Source of the DNA: an uncultured Bacteroidales bacterium
GTDB taxonomy: Bacteria; Bacteroidota; Bacteroidia; Bacteroidales; UBA932
Direction of reading: 5' to 3'
Length of the DNA stretch: 64,000 nucleotides
NCBI GenBank assembly: GCA_934725015.1
Contig: CAKVAS010000004.1
Coordinates: 124,001 to 188,000, forward strand
Numbering within the stretch: the stretch's first letter is position 1; every line of letters begins with the position of its first letter. The notes below the pieces were generated by a model. It did not search any database, was not told the origin of the DNA, and saw nothing but the letters and a program-made list of their open reading frames with translations. This document shows positions 1-7,978 of this stretch, in pieces. The position numbers were made by a program, and so were the translations under genes.

Positions 1-67
1 CGAGACAGGTTGCACATACGGTTCAACCATCACCGTCAACGGAACCGAACTCACAATTGAAAAATAG
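1..67 (+). CDS. C-terminal fragment of an unidentified protein
   Basis: Only the last 21 codons lie in the window, ending at TAG 65-67. The peptide ends in a beta-strand-like stretch (TVNGTELTIEK), as at the end of many secreted beta-sandwich or glycosidase proteins, but this is too little to identify it. The stop is 3 bp from the ATG of the next gene, so the two are probably co-transcribed. Confidence 0.5.
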   Translation, partial: ETGCTYGSTITVNGTELTIEK

Positions 68-70
68 TTG

Positions 71-1249
71 ATGAAAAACTGCACGAAACAAATTCTTTTT
101 ATTCTCGCTCTCGCCATGTGTGTCGCCTGCTGCGGCACACGCGGCGGGCAGCGTGATGACTACCGCGTCTGCGCATGGGTCTGGCCGTCCTGCCACGACG
201 ATTCTCTCGGCCGCACAAACTGGGAAGAGGGGATAGGCGAGTGGGAGGTCATCAAAAAGGGCGACCCGCGCTATGAAGGGCACTATCAGCCGAAACGGCC
301 TCTCTGGGGATATGAGATGGATGATGACCCGGCGGTCGTCGAAAGGTGGATTGACACGGCTCTTGAGCACGGCGTGAACACCTTCATCTACGACTGGTAC
401 TGGTTCGACCACTATCCCTACCTCGAAGGAGCCCTCAACAACGGCTTCCTCAAGGCTCCGAACTGCCGCAAGATGGACTTCTACATCATGTGGGCGAACC
501 ACGACGTGCCCCACAACTACTGGAATCCTCACAAATGGGGCGACGACAGTTCCATTCTCTGGCACGGGGCGGTCGGGATGGACGACTTCAAGATTATCGT
601 CGAGAGGGTCATCCGGCAGTATTTCACGCAGCCGAACTATGTCAAGGTTGACGGCTGCCCGGTGTTCGCCATCTTCGACCTGAACATCTTCGCGGACGGT
701 CTGGGCGGAAAGGAAAAGGCTGCGGAGGCCATCGCCTATATGCGCTCGGAGGTCCGCAGGGCCGGATTTCCTGACCTGCACCTTCAGATGGTTCACGGCG
801 GAGTCCCCTATCCGAGCCCCGAGAAGATTGAAGAGATTAAGGCTACGATAGACAATCTCGGGGTCGCCAGCATGGTGGGCTACAACCCGGGGGCATACTC
901 TCCCGACTATACCCAGATGAACTGCGGAGCCATAGGCATCCGTGACGTCTGGCACAGCGTCCTTGACATCCCCGTCTATCCGACGGTGGCCGTTGGCTGG
1001 GACGACACTCCGCGCTTCCCGGAAAAGGGAATCGACGACGTGATTCACATCGACGCCACTCCGGAAACTTTCCGGACCTACCTTCAGGTCGCGAAGGAAT
1101 ATGCCGACCGGAATGCTGACAGACAGGAAAAGTTCATCATGATTAACGCCTGGAACGAGTGGGTTGAGGGAAGCTACCTTCTCCCGGACGAGGTCTGGGG
1201 CTACCGGTATCTTGACGCGGTGAAATCCGTTTTCGTCGATGGACGATAG
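71..1249 (+). CDS. GH99-like (WbsX-type) domain lipoprotein
   Basis: About 392 residues. The N-terminus is a lipoprotein signal (hydrophobic ILFILALAMCVACC, with a Cys near residue 20), so the product is probably exported and lipid-anchored. The mature part has the look of the GH99-like/WbsX TIM-barrel family: VCAWVWPS at the first strand, FIYDWYWFDHYPYLEGALN, FYIMWANHD, and a C-terminal MINAWNEWVEGSYLLPD, where acidic residues cluster as in the family. GH99 members are endo-alpha-mannanases; WbsX-like members are found in polysaccharide loci and their substrates are mostly unknown. The ATG at 71 is preferred over the TTG at 68 because the signal peptide begins there. It follows the preceding gene almost directly and precedes an MBL-fold gene, so an operon is likely. 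Confidence 0.8.
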   Translation: MKNCTKQILFILALAMCVACCGTRGGQRDDYRVCAWVWPSCHDDSLGRTNWEEGIGEWEVIKKGDPRYEGHYQPKRPLWGYEMDDDPAVVERWIDTALEHGVNTFIYDWYWFDHYPYLEGALNNGFLKAPNCRKMDFYIMWANHDVPHNYWNPHKWGDDSSILWHGAVGMDDFKIIVERVIRQYFTQPNYVKVDGCPVFAIFDLNIFADGLGGKEKAAEAIAYMRSEVRRAGFPDLHLQMVHGGVPYPSPEKIEEIKATIDNLGVASMVGYNPGAYSPDYTQMNCGAIGIRDVWHSVLDIPVYPTVAVGWDDTPRFPEKGIDDVIHIDATPETFRTYLQVAKEYADRNADRQEKFIMINAWNEWVEGSYLLPDEVWGYRYLDAVKSVFVDGR

Positions 1250-1313
1250 ACGGGGCTTAGGAATGCGGAGGATGACGCCTGAAAATCGGACAATGAAATT
1301 AAAAGGAAGGAAT

Positions 1314-2249
1314 ATGAAGAACAGACTATTTTCATCTATTTTGTGCGGGCTCGTCGCTGTCGGTGCGCTGACATTCGGCGGAACGGCTGCTTCCGGGCAG
1401 CCGGCCTGCGGAGAGCGGGGATGCTGCGGGACGTCGTCGGCCGACCGCATCAAGGTTCGTTTCGTCGGCACCGGGGCGGCGGACTGGAACGGACCGGACG
1501 AGCGCGGGGAGCACCGCCGCTGGTCCAGCATCGTCGTCAACGACAGGGTGCTTGTGGATTTCACCCCGTCGGACAAGGATATGCTTCCGGAAGGGTTCAT
1601 TCCGGAGACCATCCTCTACACCCACTCCCACGGCGACCACTACAATCCGGAGGCCGCGCTCGAAATCGGAGTGAGGAGGGTCTATTGCGGCTCCACTTGG
1701 GTCAGCCGCTGCCGTGGGGACTTCGAGAGAACGGCTGCCAGGCTCGGCGTGAAGGCCCCGGAAGTCATCGGGCTTGAACAGCAGGAGGAGGTGACCGTTG
1801 ATGGCGTGACGTTCAAGGCTCTCCCGGCCAACCACTGCACCGGCGACCTTCATGAGCAGGCGCTTATTTATCTGATGATTAAGGGCGACTGCCGTGTCCT
1901 CTATGCCACCGACACGGGCGGCATCCCGGCCAATGCGGCGCGCGGGGGACAGTTCGGGGTTGACGGTCTCGACAGGAAACTCTGGAAGCCGCTCAACGGG
2001 CTCATAATGGAAGCCACGATGGGGCTCGGGGAAATAGAGAATTTCAGAATTTTCTCGCACAGCTGCGTCGATGACGTCATTCACACGCTCAATGTCCTGA
2101 AGAAGACACATTGCTATGAGCCTGCGGACGGAGTTCACGTCTATATCACCCACCTCGCCCGCACGCTGCACGGCACTCAGGCGGAGCTGGACGCGACTCT
2201 TCCGGAGCCTTTGAAGGCGGCATACGACGGGCTTGAGGTCGTTTTCTAA
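1314..2249 (+). CDS. Exported MBL-fold metal-dependent hydrolase
   Basis: About 311 residues. A signal peptide (MKNRLFSSILCGLVAVGALTF) is followed by a metallo-beta-lactamase fold. The metal motif THSHGDHY (HxHxDH) is present, as are a later NHCTGDLHEQ, an Asp in YATDTGG and a C-terminal YITHLAR His. The arrangement resembles PhnP/RNase Z-like phosphodiesterase members of the MBL superfamily. The substrate is unknown; the position after a GH99-like gene suggests a role in processing an exported or imported carbohydrate ester. The start at 1314 was chosen because it begins a good signal peptide and an AAGGAAGG stretch lies just upstream; in-frame ATGs from 1239 overlap the previous gene. Confidence 0.8.
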   Translation: MKNRLFSSILCGLVAVGALTFGGTAASGQPACGERGCCGTSSADRIKVRFVGTGAADWNGPDERGEHRRWSSIVVNDRVLVDFTPSDKDMLPEGFIPETILYTHSHGDHYNPEAALEIGVRRVYCGSTWVSRCRGDFERTAARLGVKAPEVIGLEQQEEVTVDGVTFKALPANHCTGDLHEQALIYLMIKGDCRVLYATDTGGIPANAARGGQFGVDGLDRKLWKPLNGLIMEATMGLGEIENFRIFSHSCVDDVIHTLNVLKKTHCYEPADGVHVYITHLARTLHGTQAELDATLPEPLKAAYDGLEVVF

Positions 2250-2250
2250 G

Positions 2251-2282
2251 TTTGTTTTATTCCGTTGGTTTTGTTATATTTG
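2251..2282 (+). promoter_or_regulatory. Bacteroidota promoter of the 3-keto-glycoside cassette
   Basis: TTTG at 2251-2254, a 20-bp spacer, and TATATTTG at 2275-2282 match the housekeeping consensus of Bacteroidota (TTTG-N19-21-TAnnTTTG). It begins 1 bp after the MBL gene's stop and leaves a 5' UTR of about 35 nt before the ATG at 2326, so the next genes have their own promoter. Confidence 0.75.
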
Positions 2283-2325
2283 CCTGTCGTGCGCGGCATT
2301 GGCGTCAATTATTAACTAAAGTGTA

Positions 2326-3402
2326 ATGAAGAAGATTAAGGTCGGACTTATCGGGTACGGACGAATGGGGGGCTTCTTCGCGGACGAGTTCCGCAGGAGC
2401 GACAAATGGGAACTGAAGTATATCTGCGACATTTCGGATGTCTCTCTCGGCATTGCCGCAGAGAAGTTTCCCGATGTGGTCAGGACCAAGGACGAGGACA
2501 TCATATTCAATGACCCGGAAGTGGAGGTGGTCGCGCTGACAGCCCTTGCCGACACGAGGCTCGGACGGGTGCGGAAGGCCGTGGCGACAGGGAAGAACAT
2601 AATAATGGAGAAGCCGATTGCCGACTCCGTCGAGAGGGAGTGGGAAGTGGTGCGTGAGACCGAGGGCTCGGGACTCCTTTCGACTGTTGACCTGTATCTG
2701 AGAAACTCCTGGTACTACAATGAGCTGAAGGATGTCATCCGTTCCGGTGAGCTCGGCGAGCTTGCCATTGTCCGGCTCTGTCACATGACCCCGGGACTGT
2801 CGCCGGGAGAGGGACACCACGAGTTCGAGGGACCGGCGTTCCACGACTGCGGAATGCACTACATCGACATCGCGCGCTGGCTCACCGGCAGCGAGTTCAA
2901 GACATGGAACGCGCAGGCGATAAGGCTCTGGGAGTGGAAGGACCCGTGGTGGCTCCAGACTCACGGGACTTTTGAGAACGGAGTGGTCTTCGACATCACC
3001 CAGGGACACAACTACGGCCAACTGGCGAAGGACCAGACGCACAATTCCTATGCTGACATCATCGGCACGAAGGGCATAGTCCGCATGAGCCACGACTTCA
3101 AGACCGCCGTGGTTGACATTCACGGGGTCACGCGCACCGAAAGGATAGAGAGGCCGTACGGCGGGAAGAACATCGACAAGCTCATCGACGTCTATGCCGA
3201 CTGCCTGAGAAACGGAACCTCCGACCCGAGGCTTCCGTCGCTCAGGGACGCCGCCATCGCGTCTGAGGTCGCGTGGAAGATGCTTGACGACGCGAGGACG
3301 CACGACCTTCCTGTGAAGGGCACTCATGAGGAACTGGAGCAGATTTGGGAGCGCCGGCGCACGGCGACTGAAGGCTATGGGCTGATTCGTCAGAACAGAT
3401 AA
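2326..3402 (+). CDS. Gfo/Idh/MocA-family oxidoreductase, cytoplasmic
   Basis: 358 residues, no signal peptide. The N-terminal Rossmann fold has VGLIGYGRMGG, and the nicotinamide-site motif IIMEKPIA carries the EKP Lys typical of this family. HDCGMHYIDIARW contains the conserved Asp and His of the C-terminal substrate domain. Members oxidise or reduce sugar hydroxyls using NAD(P). Together with the exported paralogue, the DUF1080 protein and the epimerase-like protein that follow, it fits the 3-keto-glycoside pathway: a likely role is reducing the released 3-keto sugar or oxidising an imported glycoside at C3. The exact substrate cannot be read from the sequence. Confidence 0.85.
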   Translation: MKKIKVGLIGYGRMGGFFADEFRRSDKWELKYICDISDVSLGIAAEKFPDVVRTKDEDIIFNDPEVEVVALTALADTRLGRVRKAVATGKNIIMEKPIADSVEREWEVVRETEGSGLLSTVDLYLRNSWYYNELKDVIRSGELGELAIVRLCHMTPGLSPGEGHHEFEGPAFHDCGMHYIDIARWLTGSEFKTWNAQAIRLWEWKDPWWLQTHGTFENGVVFDITQGHNYGQLAKDQTHNSYADIIGTKGIVRMSHDFKTAVVDIHGVTRTERIERPYGGKNIDKLIDVYADCLRNGTSDPRLPSLRDAAIASEVAWKMLDDARTHDLPVKGTHEELEQIWERRRTATEGYGLIRQNR

Positions 3403-3432
3403 CATTTTATTAACACAAATACCACATTCATT

Positions 3433-4932
3433 ATGTCTAAAGAACTATCCAGAAGATCATTTCTGAAGGTCGGAGCCGCAGCCGCAGCCGGTCTTGCCGT
3501 CGCTCCGAATGTCCTTTTTGCCGGCAATTCGGAAAGGGCGGACGAGGAGAAGCCCCGGCCGAAGCCGCTTGACAGGAAACTCAGGATTATAGCCGTCGGT
3601 ATCGGCGGCAGGGGCGCGAGCGTGCTCAAGGACCTTGAGACCGAGGACATCATCGGGCTGTGCGACGTCGATTGGAAGTATGCCGACCACGTCTTCAAGC
3701 GCTATCCTAAGGCGAAGAAATACAACGACTACCGCGTCATGTTCAAGGAACTGCTTCCCGAGTGTGACGCTGTCGTGTGCGCCACCGCCGACCACACCCA
3801 CGCGATTATCTGCGCGGAGGCCCTGGCCGCCGGCAAGCACGTCTATTGCGAGAAGCCCCTCACCCACACCGTGTATGAGTCCAGACTTCTTACGAAGCTC
3901 GCCGCCAAGGCCGGCGTCGCCACCCAGATGGGAAATCAGGGCGCGTCCGAAGAGGGCGTGCGGCTTGCCTGCGAGTGGATCTGGAACGGCGAAATCGGAG
4001 AGGTGACCAAGGTTGACGCCTTCACCGACCGTCCAATCTGGCCGCAGGGCCTTGAACGCCCGACCGAGAAGATGCGCGTGCCTTCGACCCTCAACTGGGA
4101 CGCATTCATAGGACCGGCCCCTATGCGTCCGTACCATTCCGTCTACACGCCTTGGAACTTCCGAGGCTGGTGGGACTTCGGAACCGGCGCTCTCGGTGAC
4201 ATGGCCTGCCACATCCTCCACGCTCCTTTCAAGGCTCTGAACCTAGGCTACCCGATTCATGTTCAGGGCTCTTCGACGAAGCTCCTCAGCGAGTCCTGCC
4301 CTACGGCGCAGCACGTGAAGTACATCTTCCCTGCCCGCGACAATATGCCTAAGGTGGCGATGCCGGAGGTAGAGGTGAACTGGTACGACGGAGGCCTTCT
4401 CCCGGACAGACCGGAGGGACTTCCGGCCGGAGTGGACATGAACTATCACGGCGGTGCCGTGATTTTCCACGGCACGAAGGACACGCTCATCTGCGGTTGC
4501 TACGGGCACAGGCCATACCTCGTTTCCGGAAGGGTTCCCGAGGTTCCTCAGACTCTCCGCCGAATCACTGTCAATCACGCTCAGGACTGGGTACGCGCCT
4601 GCAAGGAAGACCCTTCTGTCCGCGTGCCTTCCGCGTCTGACTTCAGCGAGGCCGGGCCGTTCAACGAGATGGTTGTCATGGGAGTGCTTGCAATACGCCT
4701 CCAGGGACTCAACCAGGTCCTCGACTGGGACGGCGAGAACATGAGGTTCACGAACATTCCTGCCGATGCCACGGTAAGGTCAATGGTGAAGGACGGCTTC
4801 TCAATCCACGACGGTCACCCGACGTTCGAGAACACCTACACCGACCCTGTCAACGCGAACCAGTTCGCCGCAGAGCTCATCAGGCATACCTATCGCAACG
4901 GCTACGAACTCCCGCCGATGCCTCAGGAGTAG
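3433..4932 (+). CDS. Tat-exported Gfo/Idh/MocA-family oxidoreductase
   Basis: 499 residues. The N-terminus has a twin-arginine signal (SRRSFLKVGAAAAAG), which implies export in folded form with its cofactor bound. The Rossmann glycine motif is VGIGGRG and the catalytic motif is YCEKPLTH. The long C-terminal domain (WDFGTGALGDMACHILH, with Asp and His) is typical of the large secreted members abundant in gut Bacteroidota. Periplasmic enzymes of this type oxidise the C3 hydroxyl of glycosides; bound NAD may be regenerated with a second sugar. It starts 30 bp after the previous gene and is followed by the DUF1080 gene. Confidence 0.87.
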   Translation: MSKELSRRSFLKVGAAAAAGLAVAPNVLFAGNSERADEEKPRPKPLDRKLRIIAVGIGGRGASVLKDLETEDIIGLCDVDWKYADHVFKRYPKAKKYNDYRVMFKELLPECDAVVCATADHTHAIICAEALAAGKHVYCEKPLTHTVYESRLLTKLAAKAGVATQMGNQGASEEGVRLACEWIWNGEIGEVTKVDAFTDRPIWPQGLERPTEKMRVPSTLNWDAFIGPAPMRPYHSVYTPWNFRGWWDFGTGALGDMACHILHAPFKALNLGYPIHVQGSSTKLLSESCPTAQHVKYIFPARDNMPKVAMPEVEVNWYDGGLLPDRPEGLPAGVDMNYHGGAVIFHGTKDTLICGCYGHRPYLVSGRVPEVPQTLRRITVNHAQDWVRACKEDPSVRVPSASDFSEAGPFNEMVVMGVLAIRLQGLNQVLDWDGENMRFTNIPADATVRSMVKDGFSIHDGHPTFENTYTDPVNANQFAAELIRHTYRNGYELPPMPQE

Positions 4933-4998
4933 GATTTGGAAACGGCTGCGGGCGGCCCCCCGCTCGCAGCAAGATTTGTTGAATACCAATATTTTAAA

Positions 4999-5877
4999 AT
5001 GAACAATAATATGAAAAAGTCATTTATTTATGCGGCTGCGGCCGTTGCCGGTGCGGCGATGGTCAGCTCATGCGCCTGCAACAACAATTCTAAGAAGGCC
5101 GAGGCGAGCGAGACTCCGGCGGTTCCGGAATACACCGTGGTCGAGAAGCCATGCGTAGATCTCAGCGAGTATCCGCAGGACAAGGACGGATATTATGTAA
5201 TCTTCGACGGCTCTTCCCTCAAGGGATGGAGAGGCTATATGAAGGATGTTGTCCCTCAGCGCTGGACCATCGAGGACGGCTGCCTCAAGTTCACCGGCAC
5301 AGGCACCGGCGAGGGGCAGACCAAGGAAGGCGGCGACCTCATCTTCGCGCACAAGTTCAAGAACTTCAAGCTTGAATTTGACTGGATGGTGGAGAAGGGC
5401 TCGAATTCGGGTGTCTTCTATCTTGCACAGGAGGTCACCACAAAGGACAAGGACGGCAACACCGAGATTCAGCCGATGCATGTCTCTGCTCCCGAGTATC
5501 AGATTCTTGACAACGAGAACCATCCTGACGCGCTTCTCGGCAAGGACGGCAACCGCCAGTCGGCTTCCCTCTACGACATGATTCCTGCAAAGCCGCAGAA
5601 CTTCACAGGCTTCGGCAAGTGGCAGACCGGCGCAATCATGGTCTATAAGGGCACCGTGGTTCATTACCAGAACGGCGAGAATGTGCTTGAGTATCATCTG
5701 TGGACCCAGCAGTGGACGGATATGCTCAAGAACTGCAAGTTCAACCCGCAGAACTGGCCGATTGCCTTCGAACTCCTCAACAACTGCGGCGGCCCGAACC
5801 ACGAGGGCTACATCGGTTTCCAGGACCACGGAGACAATGTCTGGTACCGCAACATCCGCGTGAAGGTAATGGAATAA
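4999..5877 (+). CDS. DUF1080 (3-keto-disaccharide hydrolase) lipoprotein
   Basis: About 292 residues. A signal peptide ends in a lipoprotein-like MVSSCAC. The mature domain is DUF1080, a concanavalin-like beta-sandwich: YYVIFDGSSLKGWRGY, DLIFAHKFKNFKLEFDW and SNSGVFYLAQEV at the start, and HEGYIGFQDHGDNVWYRNIRVK at the end. Members cleave 3-keto-glycosides by beta-elimination and hydration rather than by normal glycosidase chemistry, which matches its place between two Gfo/Idh/MocA enzymes and a TIM-barrel protein. Either the ATG at 4999 or the one at 5011 could be the start; both give the same signal peptide core. Confidence 0.87.
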   Translation: MNNNMKKSFIYAAAAVAGAAMVSSCACNNNSKKAEASETPAVPEYTVVEKPCVDLSEYPQDKDGYYVIFDGSSLKGWRGYMKDVVPQRWTIEDGCLKFTGTGTGEGQTKEGGDLIFAHKFKNFKLEFDWMVEKGSNSGVFYLAQEVTTKDKDGNTEIQPMHVSAPEYQILDNENHPDALLGKDGNRQSASLYDMIPAKPQNFTGFGKWQTGAIMVYKGTVVHYQNGENVLEYHLWTQQWTDMLKNCKFNPQNWPIAFELLNNCGGPNHEGYIGFQDHGDNVWYRNIRVKVME

Positions 5878-5890
5878 TTTCCCTCTGATT

Positions 5891-6799
5891 ATGAAACATT
5901 CTGTACTTTCGACAGTTACAGCAGTCGCAGCACTCGTCCTCGGGTGCTGCGATTTGTTGGCCGGAGAGCCGCTTGTCGGCATCCAGCTCTACTCCGCGAG
6001 GGACTTGCTCGGCTCTCCCGAGAAATATGCCGAGAACCACGGGACTGTCCTGAAGCAGTTCTCCAAGATGGGCTACAACTGCCTTGAGACGGCATCGTAC
6101 TCGGACGGGAGGATTTATGGGCTCACTCCGGAAGAGTTCCGCGCAGACTGCGCCTCCGCAGGTCTCGTCCCGCTTTCCACCCACACCACAAGAAACCTCA
6201 GCGCCGAAGAGTACAGGCTCGGCAAGCCAGGCGAGGAGACCCTCCGCTGGTGGGATGAGTGCATCAGCGCCCACAAGGCCGCGGGGATGAGCTTCATCGT
6301 CGCCCCGAGCGTGTATTTCGTCTGCTCCGGAGGCGGCGTTCCCAAGACACTCGCCGAGCTCCGGACCTATTGCGACTACCTCAACACGGTGGGAAAGATG
6401 GTTTCCGAAGCCGGGATGGAGTTCGGCTATCATAACCACTCGTTTGAATTTTCCAAGGTCGAGGGCGAGGTGATGTACGATTATATGCTCTCGCACACGG
6501 ATCCCGACTACGTGTTCTTTGAGATGGATGTCTATTGGACCGTCATCGGCGATTCAAGCCCGGTCGATTATTTCAAGAAATACCCCGGACGCTTCAAGCT
6601 CCTCCACATCAAGGACCACAGGGAAATCGGTCAGAGCGGAATGGTCGGCTTCGACGCGATCTTCGCCAATGCGAAGGCCGCCGGCGCGAAAGCCATAATC
6701 GTCGAGGTTGAAAGGTATTCCTACCCGGATGTCATGCGCAGCATCCGCGAAAGTGCCGCCTACCTCCGCAAGTCCGGCTACACCAAGGTCCTGAGATAA
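5891..6799 (+). CDS. Sugar phosphate isomerase/epimerase-like TIM-barrel protein, exported
   Basis: 302 residues, starting 13 bp after the DUF1080 gene. The first 25 residues look like a signal peptide (LSTVTAVAALVLGCCDLLAG). The rest is an AP-endonuclease/xylose-isomerase-like TIM barrel: VGIQLYSARDLL, YNCLETASYSDG, EFGYHNHSFEF, YVFFEMDVYWTVIGD, FKLLHIKDHRE and AIIVEVERY, which supply the Glu, His and Asp metal ligands of this superfamily. In 3-keto-glycoside loci such proteins act as keto-sugar lyases, hydratases or epimerases. It is the last gene of the cassette. Confidence 0.85.
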   Translation: MKHSVLSTVTAVAALVLGCCDLLAGEPLVGIQLYSARDLLGSPEKYAENHGTVLKQFSKMGYNCLETASYSDGRIYGLTPEEFRADCASAGLVPLSTHTTRNLSAEEYRLGKPGEETLRWWDECISAHKAAGMSFIVAPSVYFVCSGGGVPKTLAELRTYCDYLNTVGKMVSEAGMEFGYHNHSFEFSKVEGEVMYDYMLSHTDPDYVFFEMDVYWTVIGDSSPVDYFKKYPGRFKLLHIKDHREIGQSGMVGFDAIFANAKAAGAKAIIVEVERYSYPDVMRSIRESAAYLRKSGYTKVLR

Positions 6800-7150
6800 T
6801 ATTCCCCCGGCCAGGCTTGGACTGATTCAAATGACAGATTCAAATAAACAATTTTTATGTGATAACAACTGACAAAGCCGAGTATATTCTGGAATCAGAT
6901 AATCTGAGTTTTTTCCCGAATGCTGCAATAGATGCTGGCAGCGTGACCGGCTGCACGTTAGGTTGGCGCGAGGCGAAGATTGGCGGTGCAAAAGTTGAGG
7001 AGACCGTGCAATCTAAAATATTTGTACCTTTGCAGGGTAAAAGTGCGGTTATCCGCAAAAATATCCTTTAGAAGCTATAATGATTCGCAGACCGTGTGGA
7101 ACTTTGCTGAAATTTGGCGGCGGAGTCCGGGACGCCCGTACAATTGGCAG
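6800..7150. other. 350-bp gap without a convincing gene
   Basis: A TTTG directly followed by TACCTTTG (7021-7032) gives a good -7 element but no correctly spaced -33. Just downstream is a short hairpin, TGCGG-TTAT-CCGCA (7044-7057). A reading frame starting with GTG at 6859 has no recognisable features. No tRNA or mobile-element ends were seen. Confidence 0.4.
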
Positions 7151-7928
7151 CTAATCGAAAGACACCGCAATGCTGTCTTCAAGGATGTCTCCGGCATCGG
7201 TCGTCATCTTCACAGTGATGGTGTGCTCTCCGGTCTCGGCAGGTCGTGACTCGAAACACAGGATTCCGATAGGCCATGTCCAGTCATGCCCGAGAAGAAT
7301 AAGGTCTTCCTGTCGCAGTTCATTCACCATCTTGTCGATTGGATAGCAGGTAGCGTCGGTTTCGCCGCGGAACCATTCTTTCCCGAAATATATGGGCATC
7401 ACGGACTTGAATGATTCGGAGACATCACTTGACCTATAATGATAGTATCGGGAATATCCGCTCCTGATAAATCTGTATGGAGACCATGACATAAAACGGA
7501 CTATGTCGGACAATCCTGTTCCTGCCGGATGATTCGAGTCATAGTATTTGTCGGAGATTATCTCTATTGACGTGAAATCTTTGTCGATATATTCCAGACT
7601 TTCGGATGCGAGATTTCCAAGGAAACTGCGGTATTTGTTGTAATTCAAGTCATCGTGCTTCCTGCACAACCTGTCATACTCCTCTTTTTCTTCCCCCCGT
7701 GCTGAAAAGACTGAATTCCACCATAGGAATGTCATTCCCGGGACAGATTAGGATGCATTTCAGACCCGGCGGTATCCGGGACACCTCGTCCTCCTGTATC
7801 GGCAGCAGCCTTATAGTTCTGAGATTGCTGTAGCATGAAACATAAGACCGGCACAGTCTCGGCTTATACACATCGCAACCGCCAAGCAGCAGAACCGCAA
7901 GAATCCAGCAACTAATTATTCGTTTCAT
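7151..7928 (-). pseudogene. Lipoprotein gene with a frameshift at a 6-G run
   Basis: Two overlapping minus-strand frames form one gene. The upstream frame (7928 to 7674) begins with a lipoprotein signal, MKRIISCWILAVLLLGGC, and stops after 84 residues. The downstream frame (to 7151) continues for about 180 residues with plausible protein sequence (KEWFRGETDATCYPIDKM, TVKMTTDAGDILEDS). Reading one G fewer in the run at 7693-7698 (C on the plus strand) joins ...FSLFSTG to EEKEEYDRLC and gives a lipoprotein of about 258 residues. The function is unknown. The break may be a real mutation, a phase-variable OFF state or a sequencing error in the homopolymer. It is followed on the same strand by topA. 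Confidence 0.7.
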
Positions 7929-7978
7929 CAGTCTCTGATTTGTTAGGATTGTCGTATGTTATTGTGTTAAATGCATGC

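Noticed and set aside
23..1612. A 529-codon open frame on the minus strand across the first two genes
   Set aside because: It spans two well-supported plus-strand genes and their gap, and its translation has no recognisable domain.
6859..7071. A 70-codon frame with a GTG start
   Set aside because: No features, no neighbours that support it, and a promoter-like element lies inside it.
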